34,810 nucleotides of DNA from an uncultured Pelagibacteraceae bacterium (GCA_902517735.1 CABYDK010000002.1:25001-59810), one strand, 5' to 3'; positions 1 through 10,274 are shown, counted from the first letter of the stretch. Program-made: numbers and translations. Notes: generated from the sequence alone by a model not told the origin.

Positions 1-246
1 AGTTGACCCTAGTACGAGAGGACCGGGTTGAACATACCACTGGTGGACCGGTTGTAGCGCCAGCTGCAGTGCCGGGTAGCTAAGTATGGACGAGATAACT
101 GCTGAAAGCATCTAAGCGGGAAACTCACCTCAAAACTAGTTCTTCCTATAGAGCCGTGGTAGACCACCACGTTGATAGGCTGGGTGTGGAAGCGCAGTAA
201 TGCGTGTAAGCTGACCAGTACTAATAGCTCAATTGGCTTGATTTAT
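1..246 (+). rRNA. 23S rRNA, 3' end (partial)
   Basis: Conserved 3'-terminal 23S sequence: 'agttgaccctagtacgagaggaccgggttgaacataccactggtg...ctgaccagtactaatagctcaattggcttgat'. The 3' boundary is approximate; the gene begins upstream of the window. Confidence 0.97.
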
Positions 247-347
247 GCACTGAAAAAAATTTTTATCTCAATAATTATATATTTATTAAATTATTAATAG
301 TTAGGTTCACGTCAAGTTTTGAACAAAAAAATTGCTTTAAATTTAAA

Positions 348-2153
348 ATGAAAACTTTCAAAAAACTTGTATTTCTCTTAACAACAAAAGATCGTAAAAT
401 AGCAACTCTTTTAATGTTCATGATTTTAGTCATGGCTATTTTAGAAACTCTTGGTTTAATTTCTATATTACCGTTCATGGCTGTATTAGCTAACCCAGAG
501 ATAGTCGAAACAAATAATTATCTCAAAAAAATTTATGAGTGGTCAGAAATTTTAGGCGTTGAAAGTACAAGACAATTTTTATTTATATTAGGGACTTTTG
601 TTTTTTTAACTTTAGTAGTATCACTTTCATTCAAAGCTCTTACTGTTTATGTGCAAATACTTTTTAGTACATTATGCAGATATAATCTAGAACGAAGAAT
701 GATAGAAGGGTATTTAAATCAGCCTTATAGTTGGTTTTTAAGTCGTCATAGCTCTGATCTTGGTACAAATATTCTTGATGAAGTTGGCACTGTTGTTAAC
801 AAAGGAATAGGACCAATGATGGATCTTATTTCTCGTATTGTTGTTTCTGCCACAATAATTTCTTTACTTATAATAGTTGATCCAAAACTCACATTTATAG
901 TTAGTTTCACTCTTGGTTCAGTATATGCTTTGATTTATTTTTTAAGTAATAATTTTATTAAAAATTTAGGTCAATCTCGTCTTAATGCAAACAGATTAAG
1001 ATTTAATGCAATAAGCGAAGCTTTTGGAGCTATTAAGGAAATTAAAATAGGTGGGCTAGAAAATATATATATCAAAAGATATTCTAAACCAGCAAGAAAG
1101 GTATCAAAAAATCAAGCTTCGTTCGGAGTAGTGAGCCTTTTGCCTCGATATGCACTTGAAATAATTGCTTTTGGGGGAATACTACTTTTAGTGCTTTATC
1201 TCATGGTAAAGACTAACAATTTTATAAATGCAGTGCCTATTATAGCATTATATGTTTATGCTGGATATCGTTTGATGCCTTTGTTGCAAGGAATCTACAA
1301 TTCTGCAGCCCAGCTACACTTTGTTGGTCCTTCGCTAGAGTCATTATATGAAGAATTAATAAAATTCAAAAAATCAAGTTCAGATCATACTAAAGATAAA
1401 ATAAGTCTTATGAAAAATTTAAGTCTAAAAAATATTTCATATCAGTATCCTAATTCATCAAAAATTATTCTAAATAATATAAATCTAAATATTTCAGCCC
1501 AAACAAGTATTGGAATAGTAGGAGTGACGGGGAGTGGCAAAACAACAATAGTTGATATCATTCTCGGTTTACTCGAAGCTCAAAAAGGTAGTTTAGAAAT
1601 TGATGATAAAGTAATTGATAAAAATAATATTAGAGCTTGGCAAAGATCAATTGGATATGTGCCTCAGCATATTTATTTAGCAGATGACACAATAGCAGCA
1701 AATATAGCTTTTGGTGAAAATGTTGAATCAATTGATCAAAAAGCAGTGGAACATGCTGCAAAGATTGCATGCATACATGAATTTGTTGTTAATGAATTAC
1801 CTTTAAAATATCAGACTAAGGTAGGCGAACGTGGAGTTAGGTTATCAGGTGGTCAGTTACAACGAATAGGAATTGCTAGAGCACTATATCATGCCCCACA
1901 AGTGTTAATTTTAGATGAACCGACAAGCGCTCTAGATAATTTTACCGAGCAGGCAATAATGGAATCTTTGCACAATATAAGAAGTGATTTGACGATTATT
2001 ATGATTACTCATCGTATTGATACAGTAAAAAAATTAGATAATATAATCTTAATCGAAAAAGGTAGCATCAAAGGTCAAGGAACTTATGAAGAATTGATTA
2101 ATAAGAATATCAATTTTATAAGCACAAAAGATAAAGGCAAAGAAATCATATGA
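348..2153 (+). CDS. ABC transporter, fused permease/ATP-binding protein (PglK/MsbA-like lipid-linked glycan flippase)
   Basis: N-terminal membrane domain; Walker A GVTGSGKTT, signature LSGGQLQRIGIARAL, Walker B VLILDEPTSALD, H-loop ITHRID. Lies in a glycan island. Confidence 0.88.
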   Translation: MKTFKKLVFLLTTKDRKIATLLMFMILVMAILETLGLISILPFMAVLANPEIVETNNYLKKIYEWSEILGVESTRQFLFILGTFVFLTLVVSLSFKALTVYVQILFSTLCRYNLERRMIEGYLNQPYSWFLSRHSSDLGTNILDEVGTVVNKGIGPMMDLISRIVVSATIISLLIIVDPKLTFIVSFTLGSVYALIYFLSNNFIKNLGQSRLNANRLRFNAISEAFGAIKEIKIGGLENIYIKRYSKPARKVSKNQASFGVVSLLPRYALEIIAFGGILLLVLYLMVKTNNFINAVPIIALYVYAGYRLMPLLQGIYNSAAQLHFVGPSLESLYEELIKFKKSSSDHTKDKISLMKNLSLKNISYQYPNSSKIILNNINLNISAQTSIGIVGVTGSGKTTIVDIILGLLEAQKGSLEIDDKVIDKNNIRAWQRSIGYVPQHIYLADDTIAANIAFGENVESIDQKAVEHAAKIACIHEFVVNELPLKYQTKVGERGVRLSGGQLQRIGIARALYHAPQVLILDEPTSALDNFTEQAIMESLHNIRSDLTIIMITHRIDTVKKLDNIILIEKGSIKGQGTYEELINKNINFISTKDKGKEII

Positions 2154-3946
2154 TAATACTAGGTATTCATGATGGACACGATGCATCAGCATGTTTAATG
2201 ATAAATGGCAAAATAATTGCTGCTAATCAAGAGGAAAGATTTAGTAAACTTAAGGGAGAATATGGTCTACCTTTAAAAGCAATAAAATGTTGTTTAAAAC
2301 AAGGAAATATCTCAATAAAAGATATTGATGAAATTGCTGTAGCTAGCCATAAACTAAATCCTGTTTTACTTTTTATTAAAAGAAATGCAAATTTTACTGT
2401 TAATGATTGGGTAAAAGAACAAGAGGAGTATTGGTATAATGTTTTTTATCTTAAAAAGAAAAAAATCAATTATTATAAAATTTTTAAAAATAGATTTAAA
2501 AAACTTGATAAGTACTATGATTTTAAAAGTTTAATTAATTTATATAATGACAAAGATTTAATAAAAAAATTTAAACAAATTCGTTTAGAGTGTATTTCTA
2601 AGAATTTAAATTTTCCTCAAAATAAAATAAAATTTTATACTCATGAATTTTGCCATATTTATTACTCATATTATTTTTATCCTGAAAGAAAAAAAGGAAT
2701 CGCTATCACTAGTGAGGGTATAGGAGATTTTTCTAATGGTTCGGTTGGAACTATTCGAAATGATAAATATAAATTAAACTCATATACTAAAAAAAATCAC
2801 TTAGGTCATATTTACCAATATATTACTTTACTTTTAGGAATGAAGCCAAATCAGCATGAATATAAAACTATGGGACTAGCACCCTATGCTTCATTTTACG
2901 AAATAAATAAAATATTTCCATTACTAGATAAAGTATTAAAAATTAAAAATTTAAACATTACTTTTAACAAAAAACCCAAAGATCTTTATTTCCATTTTAA
3001 AAAAGTATTTCATGGTGCTAGATTTGATGGTATCGCAGGAGCAGTACAAAAATTTATTGAATTAAAATTATTACAATGGTTCTTGATGTGTAAAAAGAAG
3101 TTAAGAATAAATAGATTTTATTTTTCAGGAGGTGTTGCACAAAATATCAAAGCTGCTATGTTTTTAAATAAGTCTAAAAAACTAGGAAAGATAATCGTAC
3201 CTCCAGCCGCGGGTGATAGTACTTTATCAATTGGTGCTTGTTATCATTCTATGCATTTAAAAAATCTTAATGATTACAAAAAAGTGAGACTATCTCCTAT
3301 AAAAACCATGTATCTTGGATATAAAAATAATTCTAAAGATATCGAAAATTATATTAGTAAGAATAGATTAAATAAAAAATTTAAAGTAATTAAGAATTAT
3401 AAACAAGATAGAGTTGCAAAGATAATTTCTCAAGGCAAAATAATTGGAAGATGTTGTGGTGGCATGGAATTTGGTTTAAGAGCACTTGGTAACAGATCTA
3501 TTCTAGCTGACCCAAGAAAATTTGAAACAGTAGCAAAAATTAATCAAAAAATTAAGAAAAGAGATTTTTGGATGCCTTTTACTCCTTCTATATTATTTGA
3601 AGATAGAAAAAAATTTTACAAAAATCCTAAAAATTTAAATGCTAAATTTATGAGTATGGCTTTTGAAACAACGGAGTTTGGTAGAAAAAATTTGAAAGCA
3701 GCAATTCATCCTGCTGATTTTACAATAAGGCCACAAACTGTAAAAAAAGAGGATAATAAAAGTTATTACGATCTGATTAAATCTTTTAAAAAAATTACCA
3801 AAATAGGCGCTTTACTAAATACCAGTTTAAACTTACATGGTATGCCGATAGCTTTAAATCACATAGATGCTTTGTATATTTTAAAAAATTCTGATCTAGA
3901 TGCAATGGTATTTGATAAAGTAATTGTTTTAAAAAAAAATCTATAG
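2150..3946 (+). CDS. carbamoyltransferase, NodU/TobZ/CmcH family
   Basis: N-terminal GIHDGHDASACLMINGKIIAANQEERFSKLKG and C-terminal CCGGMEFGLRALGNRSILADPR motifs; 598 aa. Confidence 0.9.
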   Translation: MIILGIHDGHDASACLMINGKIIAANQEERFSKLKGEYGLPLKAIKCCLKQGNISIKDIDEIAVASHKLNPVLLFIKRNANFTVNDWVKEQEEYWYNVFYLKKKKINYYKIFKNRFKKLDKYYDFKSLINLYNDKDLIKKFKQIRLECISKNLNFPQNKIKFYTHEFCHIYYSYYFYPERKKGIAITSEGIGDFSNGSVGTIRNDKYKLNSYTKKNHLGHIYQYITLLLGMKPNQHEYKTMGLAPYASFYEINKIFPLLDKVLKIKNLNITFNKKPKDLYFHFKKVFHGARFDGIAGAVQKFIELKLLQWFLMCKKKLRINRFYFSGGVAQNIKAAMFLNKSKKLGKIIVPPAAGDSTLSIGACYHSMHLKNLNDYKKVRLSPIKTMYLGYKNNSKDIENYISKNRLNKKFKVIKNYKQDRVAKIISQGKIIGRCCGGMEFGLRALGNRSILADPRKFETVAKINQKIKKRDFWMPFTPSILFEDRKKFYKNPKNLNAKFMSMAFETTEFGRKNLKAAIHPADFTIRPQTVKKEDNKSYYDLIKSFKKITKIGALLNTSLNLHGMPIALNHIDALYILKNSDLDAMVFDKVIVLKKNL

Positions 3947-4639
3947 CTTTTTTGCTTTTATAAAATAAAACTTCCTAATTATATTAAGTCCATTTGCTAA
4001 AACTTTTCTTCTATTCTGCTCATATAAAAAAAATGAACTCAGAGGATTTTTATTTTTTTTTAAATTTATTTTAGGTATAAATTTTTTTTTTGAAATCTTA
4101 TAGCCTTTTTTTTTAAGATATGACTCTATTTCATTCAATGAGTGCATATTAAGTCCTGGTTGTTTTTCCCCGTTTTTTAAATTGTATTTAACATACACAT
4201 TATAATTATTTTCACTAAAACCAGAAAACAAAGAAATTATCCCATTTTTATTTAAGTAACGATCCATTTTGTTTAAAAATTGTTTATAATTATCAAAAAA
4301 ACTTATTACTCCCCAAATTAGAATTAAATCAAATTTATTTTTACTTTTAAATTTTTGTATTTCTTGTTTTCTGAATTCAAAATTCTTATAATTATTTTTT
4401 TTATAAAATTGATTTGACATATTTATCATATCTTGATCATTATCTACCCCAAAGTAACTTCCATTGTAATTAAGTTTTTTTAACGCATATAAAGCTTGGC
4501 CGGCTCCACTACCTATATCTAAAATTTTATTTACTTTTTTTAAAGTAATTTCTTTAAAACCTTCTTTGATACGTTCATACCCTGCTAACTTTGGAATATT
4601 TGAATTTCCATATTTTAAATTTTTTATTTTGTTTTTCAT
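3941..4639 (-). CDS. class I SAM-dependent methyltransferase
   Basis: ILDIGSGAGQALYAL motif I; FDLILIWGVISFF; Rossmann-like pattern. Confidence 0.8.
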   Translation of the reverse strand: MKNKIKNLKYGNSNIPKLAGYERIKEGFKEITLKKVNKILDIGSGAGQALYALKKLNYNGSYFGVDNDQDMINMSNQFYKKNNYKNFEFRKQEIQKFKSKNKFDLILIWGVISFFDNYKQFLNKMDRYLNKNGIISLFSGFSENNYNVYVKYNLKNGEKQPGLNMHSLNEIESYLKKKGYKISKKKFIPKINLKKNKNPLSSFFLYEQNRRKVLANGLNIIRKFYFIKAKKL

Positions 4640-4641
4640 AG

Positions 4642-5493
4642 TTAATCCACTTTAAAACTTAATAACTTTAGCGAAGTATCTTTACAACCTAAAATTATAG
4701 ATCTTTTATTATATTTTATTGTTCCAGGTTTGATTTTTCTATTGAAAATTTTGGCTTTATTTATAATTATTTTTTTTTTACTGTTTATGAAATAAGGATG
4801 AGGATAAGGTTTTTTTAAAGCCTTTATCATTGCAAGAACTTTTAACGCGGGAGTTTCTTCGGGTAGAAATAAACTATCTTTTTCTGTTCTTTGGCTCCAA
4901 TATTTTGCATACTTATTATTTTGAGCTTTAAGTTTCTTATTTTTTTTTAAATCAAATATAGATTTCAAAACTAGCTTTGGAAAAATTGAATTGGAAATTT
5001 TGTGAACTTTTAAAATATCATAATTTTTATTTAAAAATTTTGTTTCGTTAATAATTTTACCTTTGTCTATTCCTTTAGAAACTTTTATAATAGATAAGCC
5101 TATATATTTTTCTCTATTAATAATTTGCCAATTGAGAGGGGAGCCACCTCTATATTTTGGTAATTTACCTGCATGGCAATTTATCATGCCGTATTTTGAT
5201 AAGTTTAAATAACTTTTTGGAAATATATAAGGAAAGCCACAAATTATAATTAAATCCATTTTTTTTATAAAGTTTTTGATATTTTTTTTTTTTAAATTTC
5301 TTATTATTTGATAGGGAATATCAAATTTTCTTATTCTTTCATAAATTTTTTCATTTAGGAACTTTTTTGAGAGAAAAATTTTATCAATTTTGATTTTTTT
5401 GTTTTTAAAAAACTTAATTAATTCAAATCCCCTTTCACCATTCATAAATAATGATATTTTGAAATGTATTTCTTTATTGAAATTATTCATCAT
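4642..5493 (-). CDS. formyltransferase family protein (methionyl-tRNA formyltransferase-like; probable sugar N-formyltransferase)
   Basis: MINCHAGKLPKYRGGSPLNWQI carries the N-x-H of the formyltransferase catalytic triad; GIDKGKII supplies the downstream Asp. Confidence 0.82.
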   Translation of the reverse strand: MMNNFNKEIHFKISLFMNGERGFELIKFFKNKKIKIDKIFLSKKFLNEKIYERIRKFDIPYQIIRNLKKKNIKNFIKKMDLIIICGFPYIFPKSYLNLSKYGMINCHAGKLPKYRGGSPLNWQIINREKYIGLSIIKVSKGIDKGKIINETKFLNKNYDILKVHKISNSIFPKLVLKSIFDLKKNKKLKAQNNKYAKYWSQRTEKDSLFLPEETPALKVLAMIKALKKPYPHPYFINSKKKIIINKAKIFNRKIKPGTIKYNKRSIILGCKDTSLKLLSFKVD

Positions 5494-5541
5494 GTGTCTT
5501 AATCATTAATACTATTTTAAAAAAAATAAATTAAAACCTTT

Positions 5542-6225
5542 TTGACTACAGCAATTATACAAGTGAGGCTTAATTCTAAAAGATTGCCTGGGAAGGCCTT
5601 GCTTAAAATCAACAATAAAACAATATTACAGAATATTATAGACAGATTAAAAAAATCTAAATCTATAAAAAAAATAATTGTATCAACTTCTGATAATAAT
5701 AGTGACTATCCGATAGTTCGTTTTTGTAAAAAAAATAAAATATTATTTTTTAAAGGATCATTAAATCATGTTTTCAATAGAGTAAAAAAGACCTCAAAAA
5801 AATTTAAATTAAACTATTTTTTAAGGGTTTGTGCTGACAGCCCGTTAATTGATCCAGTTTTAATTGATAGATGTATAAAAAAATATATCAATGGATATTA
5901 CGATATTGTTACTAATAAATTTCCAAGATCGTACCCAAAAGGACAAACAGTTGAAGTTATTAAGGTGAGTGCATTAAACAAAATTAATGAAAAAAATTTG
6001 ACTAGAAAACAAAAAGAGCATTTTACGAAATATTTTTATGATAACCCAAAAGAATTCAAAATTTATAATTTGAATTTTCCAAAACAAAAAAAATATGTTT
6101 CTATGGCATTAGATAACAAAACGAACTTTTATTTTTTGAGAAAATTAAGCAAAAAATATAAAAACAATATTAATAATTTGTCTTTAAATCGATTAATAAA
6201 AATTTATGAAAAAAAAAATATTTAA
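5542..6225 (+). CDS. cytidylyltransferase family protein (SpsF-like; probable CMP-nonulosonate synthetase)
   Basis: TTG start; TTAIIQVRLNSKRLPGKALLKI, VSTSDNNSD, RVCADSPLIDP; nucleotidyltransferase of the SpsF/NeuA/KdsB type. Confidence 0.82.
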   Translation: MTTAIIQVRLNSKRLPGKALLKINNKTILQNIIDRLKKSKSIKKIIVSTSDNNSDYPIVRFCKKNKILFFKGSLNHVFNRVKKTSKKFKLNYFLRVCADSPLIDPVLIDRCIKKYINGYYDIVTNKFPRSYPKGQTVEVIKVSALNKINEKNLTRKQKEHFTKYFYDNPKEFKIYNLNFPKQKKYVSMALDNKTNFYFLRKLSKKYKNNINNLSLNRLIKIYEKKNI

Positions 6226-7201
6226 TGCTGCAGTAATTGGTTTAGGTGTTGGTATACATCATGTCAATGCTTTAGAGAAACATTCTAACTGCCGAGTAAA
6301 AAAAGTTTATGATTTTAAAAAATCAATTCAAACCAAATTTAAAAAAAATTTTCCTTATATTGAATTTGCTAAAAACGAAAATGAAATTTTTCAAGATAAA
6401 GAAATTAACATAGTCTCTATAGCTAGCTACGATAATTTCCATTATAATCAAATAATAAAGTGTATTAAATATAAAAAAAACATAATTGTAGAAAAACCAA
6501 TTTGTTTAACTCAAAAACAATTAAGTTCTATTAATAACTTATTAAAAAAAACAAATTTAAAAATAACTTCAAATATGGTTTTAAGAACTACAGGTTTATT
6601 CAGAGAAATAAAAAAAAAAACTTTAAATAAAGATATAATTTCTATAGAAGCAGATTATTTATGGGGAAGGTCTCATAAGTTATATCAATGGAGATCCAAG
6701 ATAAATGATTATTCAATAATTCATGGATGTGCTATTCATGTTATTGATTTAGTTTTATGGTTATTAGAAAAAAAACCGATTAAAGTTTATGCAATAGGAA
6801 ATAATATTGGAGTAGATTCAAAAAAATTTAAGAAAAACTCTTATGTAATTATTCTTTTGAAATATAACAATAAATTAATTGTCAAAATTACAGCGAATGC
6901 TATCTCAGTGTTTCCACATTTTCATGAATTAAAAATTTACTCTAAAAATTCATCAATAATTCATAATTTACAAGGATCTATTGAAATAATAGGAAATAAA
7001 AAAAAGAAAAAATTATCTTCAAATTATCCCGACAAAAAAAGCAGGTTTAATATAATTCATAGTTTTGTAGACAATTTAAAAAATAGATATACTAGATCTA
7101 TAGTTGATAAAAAAGACATTATGAATTCTATGAGTATATCTTTAGCAGCTGAAAAATCTTTAAAAACAGGAAAAGAAATTGAAATAAAATATGAAAATTA
7201 A
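6206..7201 (+). CDS. Gfo/Idh/MocA family NAD(P)-dependent sugar oxidoreductase
   Basis: AAVIGLGVGIHHVNAL Rossmann start, IIVEKPICLT (EKP motif), HGCAIHVIDLVLWLL. Confidence 0.88.
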   Translation: MKKKIFNAAVIGLGVGIHHVNALEKHSNCRVKKVYDFKKSIQTKFKKNFPYIEFAKNENEIFQDKEINIVSIASYDNFHYNQIIKCIKYKKNIIVEKPICLTQKQLSSINNLLKKTNLKITSNMVLRTTGLFREIKKKTLNKDIISIEADYLWGRSHKLYQWRSKINDYSIIHGCAIHVIDLVLWLLEKKPIKVYAIGNNIGVDSKKFKKNSYVIILLKYNNKLIVKITANAISVFPHFHELKIYSKNSSIIHNLQGSIEIIGNKKKKKLSSNYPDKKSRFNIIHSFVDNLKNRYTRSIVDKKDIMNSMSISLAAEKSLKTGKEIEIKYEN

Positions 7202-8276
7202 TTTTTCAAATAATAAAATAAAAAAACAAGATATTAAACAGGTTGAAAAAATTTTAAAAAGCGGGTGGTTAACTCACGGCAAAAATACAATTAATTTTGA
7301 AAACGAATTTAAAAAATTTACGGGAGTCAAATTTGCAATTACTGTCTCAAGCTGTACCGCTGGATTGCACCTATCTTGCTTAGCATTGAATTTAAAAAAA
7401 GGTGATGAGGTAATTGTTCCATCACAAACTCATGTGGCTACTGCGCATGCAGTTAAATTAACTGGTGCTACGCCAATTTTTTGTGATGTTGATTATCTAA
7501 CAGGATTAATAAATCCTAATAAAATCAAAAAGTTAATTACTAAAAAAACTAAAGCTATAATAATAGTACATATCAACGGTTTTTCTTGTGATATTGAGGA
7601 AATAAAAAAAATTTGTAAATTAAAAAAGATAAAGATCATTGAAGATTGTGCACATGGTCTAGGTACCTTATATAAAAAGAAACATGTTGGAAATTTTGGA
7701 ATTTCAGGAGTTTTCTCTTTTTATCCAACAAAACAAATAACCACTGGAGAAGGAGGAATGCTTATAACGAATAATAAAGAATTTGCAAAAAAAATTAGAT
7801 CCATTAAAGCTTTTGGAATTGATAAGGATATAACCCAGAGAAAAATTCCTGGATACTATGATGTGAAGGAATTGGGAATAAATTATCGTATGACTGATTT
7901 TCAGGCTGTAATTGGCTATAAGCAATTAAAAAGATATCCTAAAGAACTAGTTTTAAGAAAAAAAAATGCGAAATATTTATATTCACTTTTACAAAATGTA
8001 AAAAATATAAAATTACCTAAATTTAATGAGGACTATTCTTATTTTATTTTTCCTATACATTCTAATTTGAGAAAAGATTTAATGGAGAAATTAAAAAAAA
8101 AAAAGATTGGTTTTAGTATTCATTACGCTAAAGCACTTAATCAAATGACTTATTATAAAAAAAAATCCTGTAAAATGGTAAATGCAGAAAAGTATGCTAA
8201 AACAAATATATCTTTACCAATTTATGGTGAGCTATCAAAAAAAAAATTAAATTATATTTTTAAGGTTTTAAAATGA
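7191..8276 (+). CDS. DegT/DnrJ/EryC1/StrS family PLP-dependent sugar aminotransferase
   Basis: SSCTAGLHLSCLAL, VIVPSQTHVATAHAVKLTGATPIFCDVD, IEDCAHGLG, FSFYPTKQITTGEGGM (PLP lysine), YRMTDFQAVIG. Confidence 0.94.
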   Translation: MKINFSNNKIKKQDIKQVEKILKSGWLTHGKNTINFENEFKKFTGVKFAITVSSCTAGLHLSCLALNLKKGDEVIVPSQTHVATAHAVKLTGATPIFCDVDYLTGLINPNKIKKLITKKTKAIIIVHINGFSCDIEEIKKICKLKKIKIIEDCAHGLGTLYKKKHVGNFGISGVFSFYPTKQITTGEGGMLITNNKEFAKKIRSIKAFGIDKDITQRKIPGYYDVKELGINYRMTDFQAVIGYKQLKRYPKELVLRKKNAKYLYSLLQNVKNIKLPKFNEDYSYFIFPIHSNLRKDLMEKLKKKKIGFSIHYAKALNQMTYYKKKSCKMVNAEKYAKTNISLPIYGELSKKKLNYIFKVLK

Positions 8277-9280
8277 AATCTAAGAAAAGAGTATTATTAG
8301 TTGGAGGTTTAGGATTTATAGGACACAATTTAGCACTTAAATTAAAACAAGATTTTGAACCTATTGTAGTTGACGGTTTAAATGTAAATAATTATCTAAA
8401 TTTTGCTGACCCAGATGTTAAAAATAGAGATCTATACTCAACAATTTTACACACAAGAATTAAATTGTTAAATAAAAATAACATTAAGATGATAGTGCAA
8501 GATGCTAGAGATTATCATCAGATGTCGAAAATTTATAATGAATATAAACCAAGTATTATTATTCACTTAGCAGCTGTATCGCATGCTAATAAATCCAATA
8601 AAGATCCACACAATACATTTGACCACAGTTTAAGAACACTTGAGAACACACTTGATATTGCTAAATCGAATAAAACACATGTAATATATTTATCTTCTAG
8701 TATGGTTTATGGAGATTTTAAGGGCGAGACGGCTGTAGAGAGTCAAAACTGTAACCCAATTGGTATCTATGGTTCTCTAAAAATGGCCGGAGAAATTATA
8801 GTGAAATCATATAATCAAGTTTTTAATTTGCCATACACAATAATAAGACCTTCAGCGCTATATGGTGAAAGATGTGTTAGCAGAAGGGTTGGACAAATCT
8901 TTATTGAAAATGCAATTCAAAATAAAGAAATAACAATTAACGGCAGTGGAGATGCAAGACTAGATTTTACCTATATTGATGATTTTATTATAGGTATAAT
9001 GCTTTGTTGCAAAAAAAAAAGTGCGAGAAATCAAACCTTTAATCTAACCTATGGTAATGGAAGAAAAATTTCTGATTTAATTAATATTATTAAGAAAAAA
9101 TACCCTAAAATAAAGATTGTAAAAAAAAATAAAGAGGCTTTTACACCTGAAAGAGGTACTCTTAGTATTGATAAAGCAAAAAAATTACTGGGATATAAAC
9201 CATCTTTTCCAATAGATAAAGGTTATAAAAAATATTTAAAATGGTACCAAACTTTTTGGAAAAATGAATTTTCTAAATAA
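8273..9280 (+). CDS. NAD-dependent epimerase/dehydratase (extended SDR)
   Basis: VLLVGGLGFIGHNLA, HLAAVSHANKS, SSSMVYGDF, YGSLK (YxxxK), RPSALYGERC. Confidence 0.92.
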   Translation: MKSKKRVLLVGGLGFIGHNLALKLKQDFEPIVVDGLNVNNYLNFADPDVKNRDLYSTILHTRIKLLNKNNIKMIVQDARDYHQMSKIYNEYKPSIIIHLAAVSHANKSNKDPHNTFDHSLRTLENTLDIAKSNKTHVIYLSSSMVYGDFKGETAVESQNCNPIGIYGSLKMAGEIIVKSYNQVFNLPYTIIRPSALYGERCVSRRVGQIFIENAIQNKEITINGSGDARLDFTYIDDFIIGIMLCCKKKSARNQTFNLTYGNGRKISDLINIIKKKYPKIKIVKKNKEAFTPERGTLSIDKAKKLLGYKPSFPIDKGYKKYLKWYQTFWKNEFSK

Positions 9281-10268
9281 ATTTAAAAAAATTAAAAAAC
9301 CTTTAATAATTGCCGAGATAGGAAACAATCATGAAGGAAGTTTTAAAAACGCTTTAAAATTAATTGATGCAGCAAAAAAGTGTGGTGTAGATGCTGTGAA
9401 ATTTCAGACATTTAAAACCCATCTTTATTATTCTAATCAAGACATTAAAAGACTAAAAAGACTTAAAAAATTTGAATTATCATTTGATCAATTTTCTAAA
9501 TTAGCAAAATACGCAAAAAAAAAGAATTTGATTTTTATATCAACACCTCTTGATTTTGAAAGTTTGGATCATTTAAAGAAAATTGTTGATATCATTAAAA
9601 TATCATCTGGAGACAATAATTTTTATGATCTAATTAAAAGTTCGGTAAATTCAAAAAAAGAGCTTATTATATCTACTGGGCTTACTTCATTAAAAGAAAT
9701 AAGAAATCTTAAAAAATTTATTAAAGATTTAAGTTATACTAAAAATTCTTACTTTTTACACTGTGTATCGAATTACCCAGTTTATACGAAAAATGCTAAT
9801 TTAAATTTTATATTAAAATTAAAAAAAATTTTTAAAGATAATATTGGTTATTCAGATCACACAATTGGTATTGATGCTTGTCTAATTTCTTTTTTATTAG
9901 GATCATCAATTATAGAGAAACACTTTACACTAGATAAATCATTCTCAAATTTTAGGGACCATTCTATTTCTGCTGATCCTAAGGATATGAGTTTATTAGT
10001 AAAAAAAATTGAAATGTATAGAGAATTGATCAATGATAAAAAGGTAAATTATTTAAATTGCGAAAATAATGAAAGAATATTATTTAGACGATCGTATTAT
10101 TTCAATAAAGACTTATCAAAAAATTCAATAATTAATGATAAAGACATTGTACCTTTAAGACCTGGTAATGGAATTCAATTAAATAAAAAACATTTAATCT
10201 TAAATAAAAAGATTATCAAAAATGTAAAAAAGGGATCAATAATTAAATTATCAGACTTAAAAAATTAA
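9264..10268 (+). CDS. NeuB/SpsE-family nonulosonic acid synthase with C-terminal SAF-like domain
   Basis: IAEIGNNHEG, VDAVKFQTF, ISSGDNNFYDL, HCVSNYPVYTKNANL, GYSDHTIG, IEKHFTLD; C-terminal antifreeze-like/SAF segment. Confidence 0.93.
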   Translation: MNFLNKFKKIKKPLIIAEIGNNHEGSFKNALKLIDAAKKCGVDAVKFQTFKTHLYYSNQDIKRLKRLKKFELSFDQFSKLAKYAKKKNLIFISTPLDFESLDHLKKIVDIIKISSGDNNFYDLIKSSVNSKKELIISTGLTSLKEIRNLKKFIKDLSYTKNSYFLHCVSNYPVYTKNANLNFILKLKKIFKDNIGYSDHTIGIDACLISFLLGSSIIEKHFTLDKSFSNFRDHSISADPKDMSLLVKKIEMYRELINDKKVNYLNCENNERILFRRSYYFNKDLSKNSIINDKDIVPLRPGNGIQLNKKHLILNKKIIKNVKKGSIIKLSDLKN

Positions 10269-10274
10269 TTTTAT

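Noticed and set aside
305-324. GTTCA...TGAAC inverted repeat downstream of 23S as a terminator
   Set aside because: Only a 5-bp stem with a 10-nt loop and followed by A's, not T's; insufficient for a terminator call.
275-478. Minus-strand 67-aa ORF overlapping the flippase start
   Set aside because: Antisense to a well-supported ABC transporter and no recognisable motif.
7704-7925. Minus-strand 73-aa ORF in the aminotransferase gene
   Set aside because: Fully antisense to a conserved DegT coding region.
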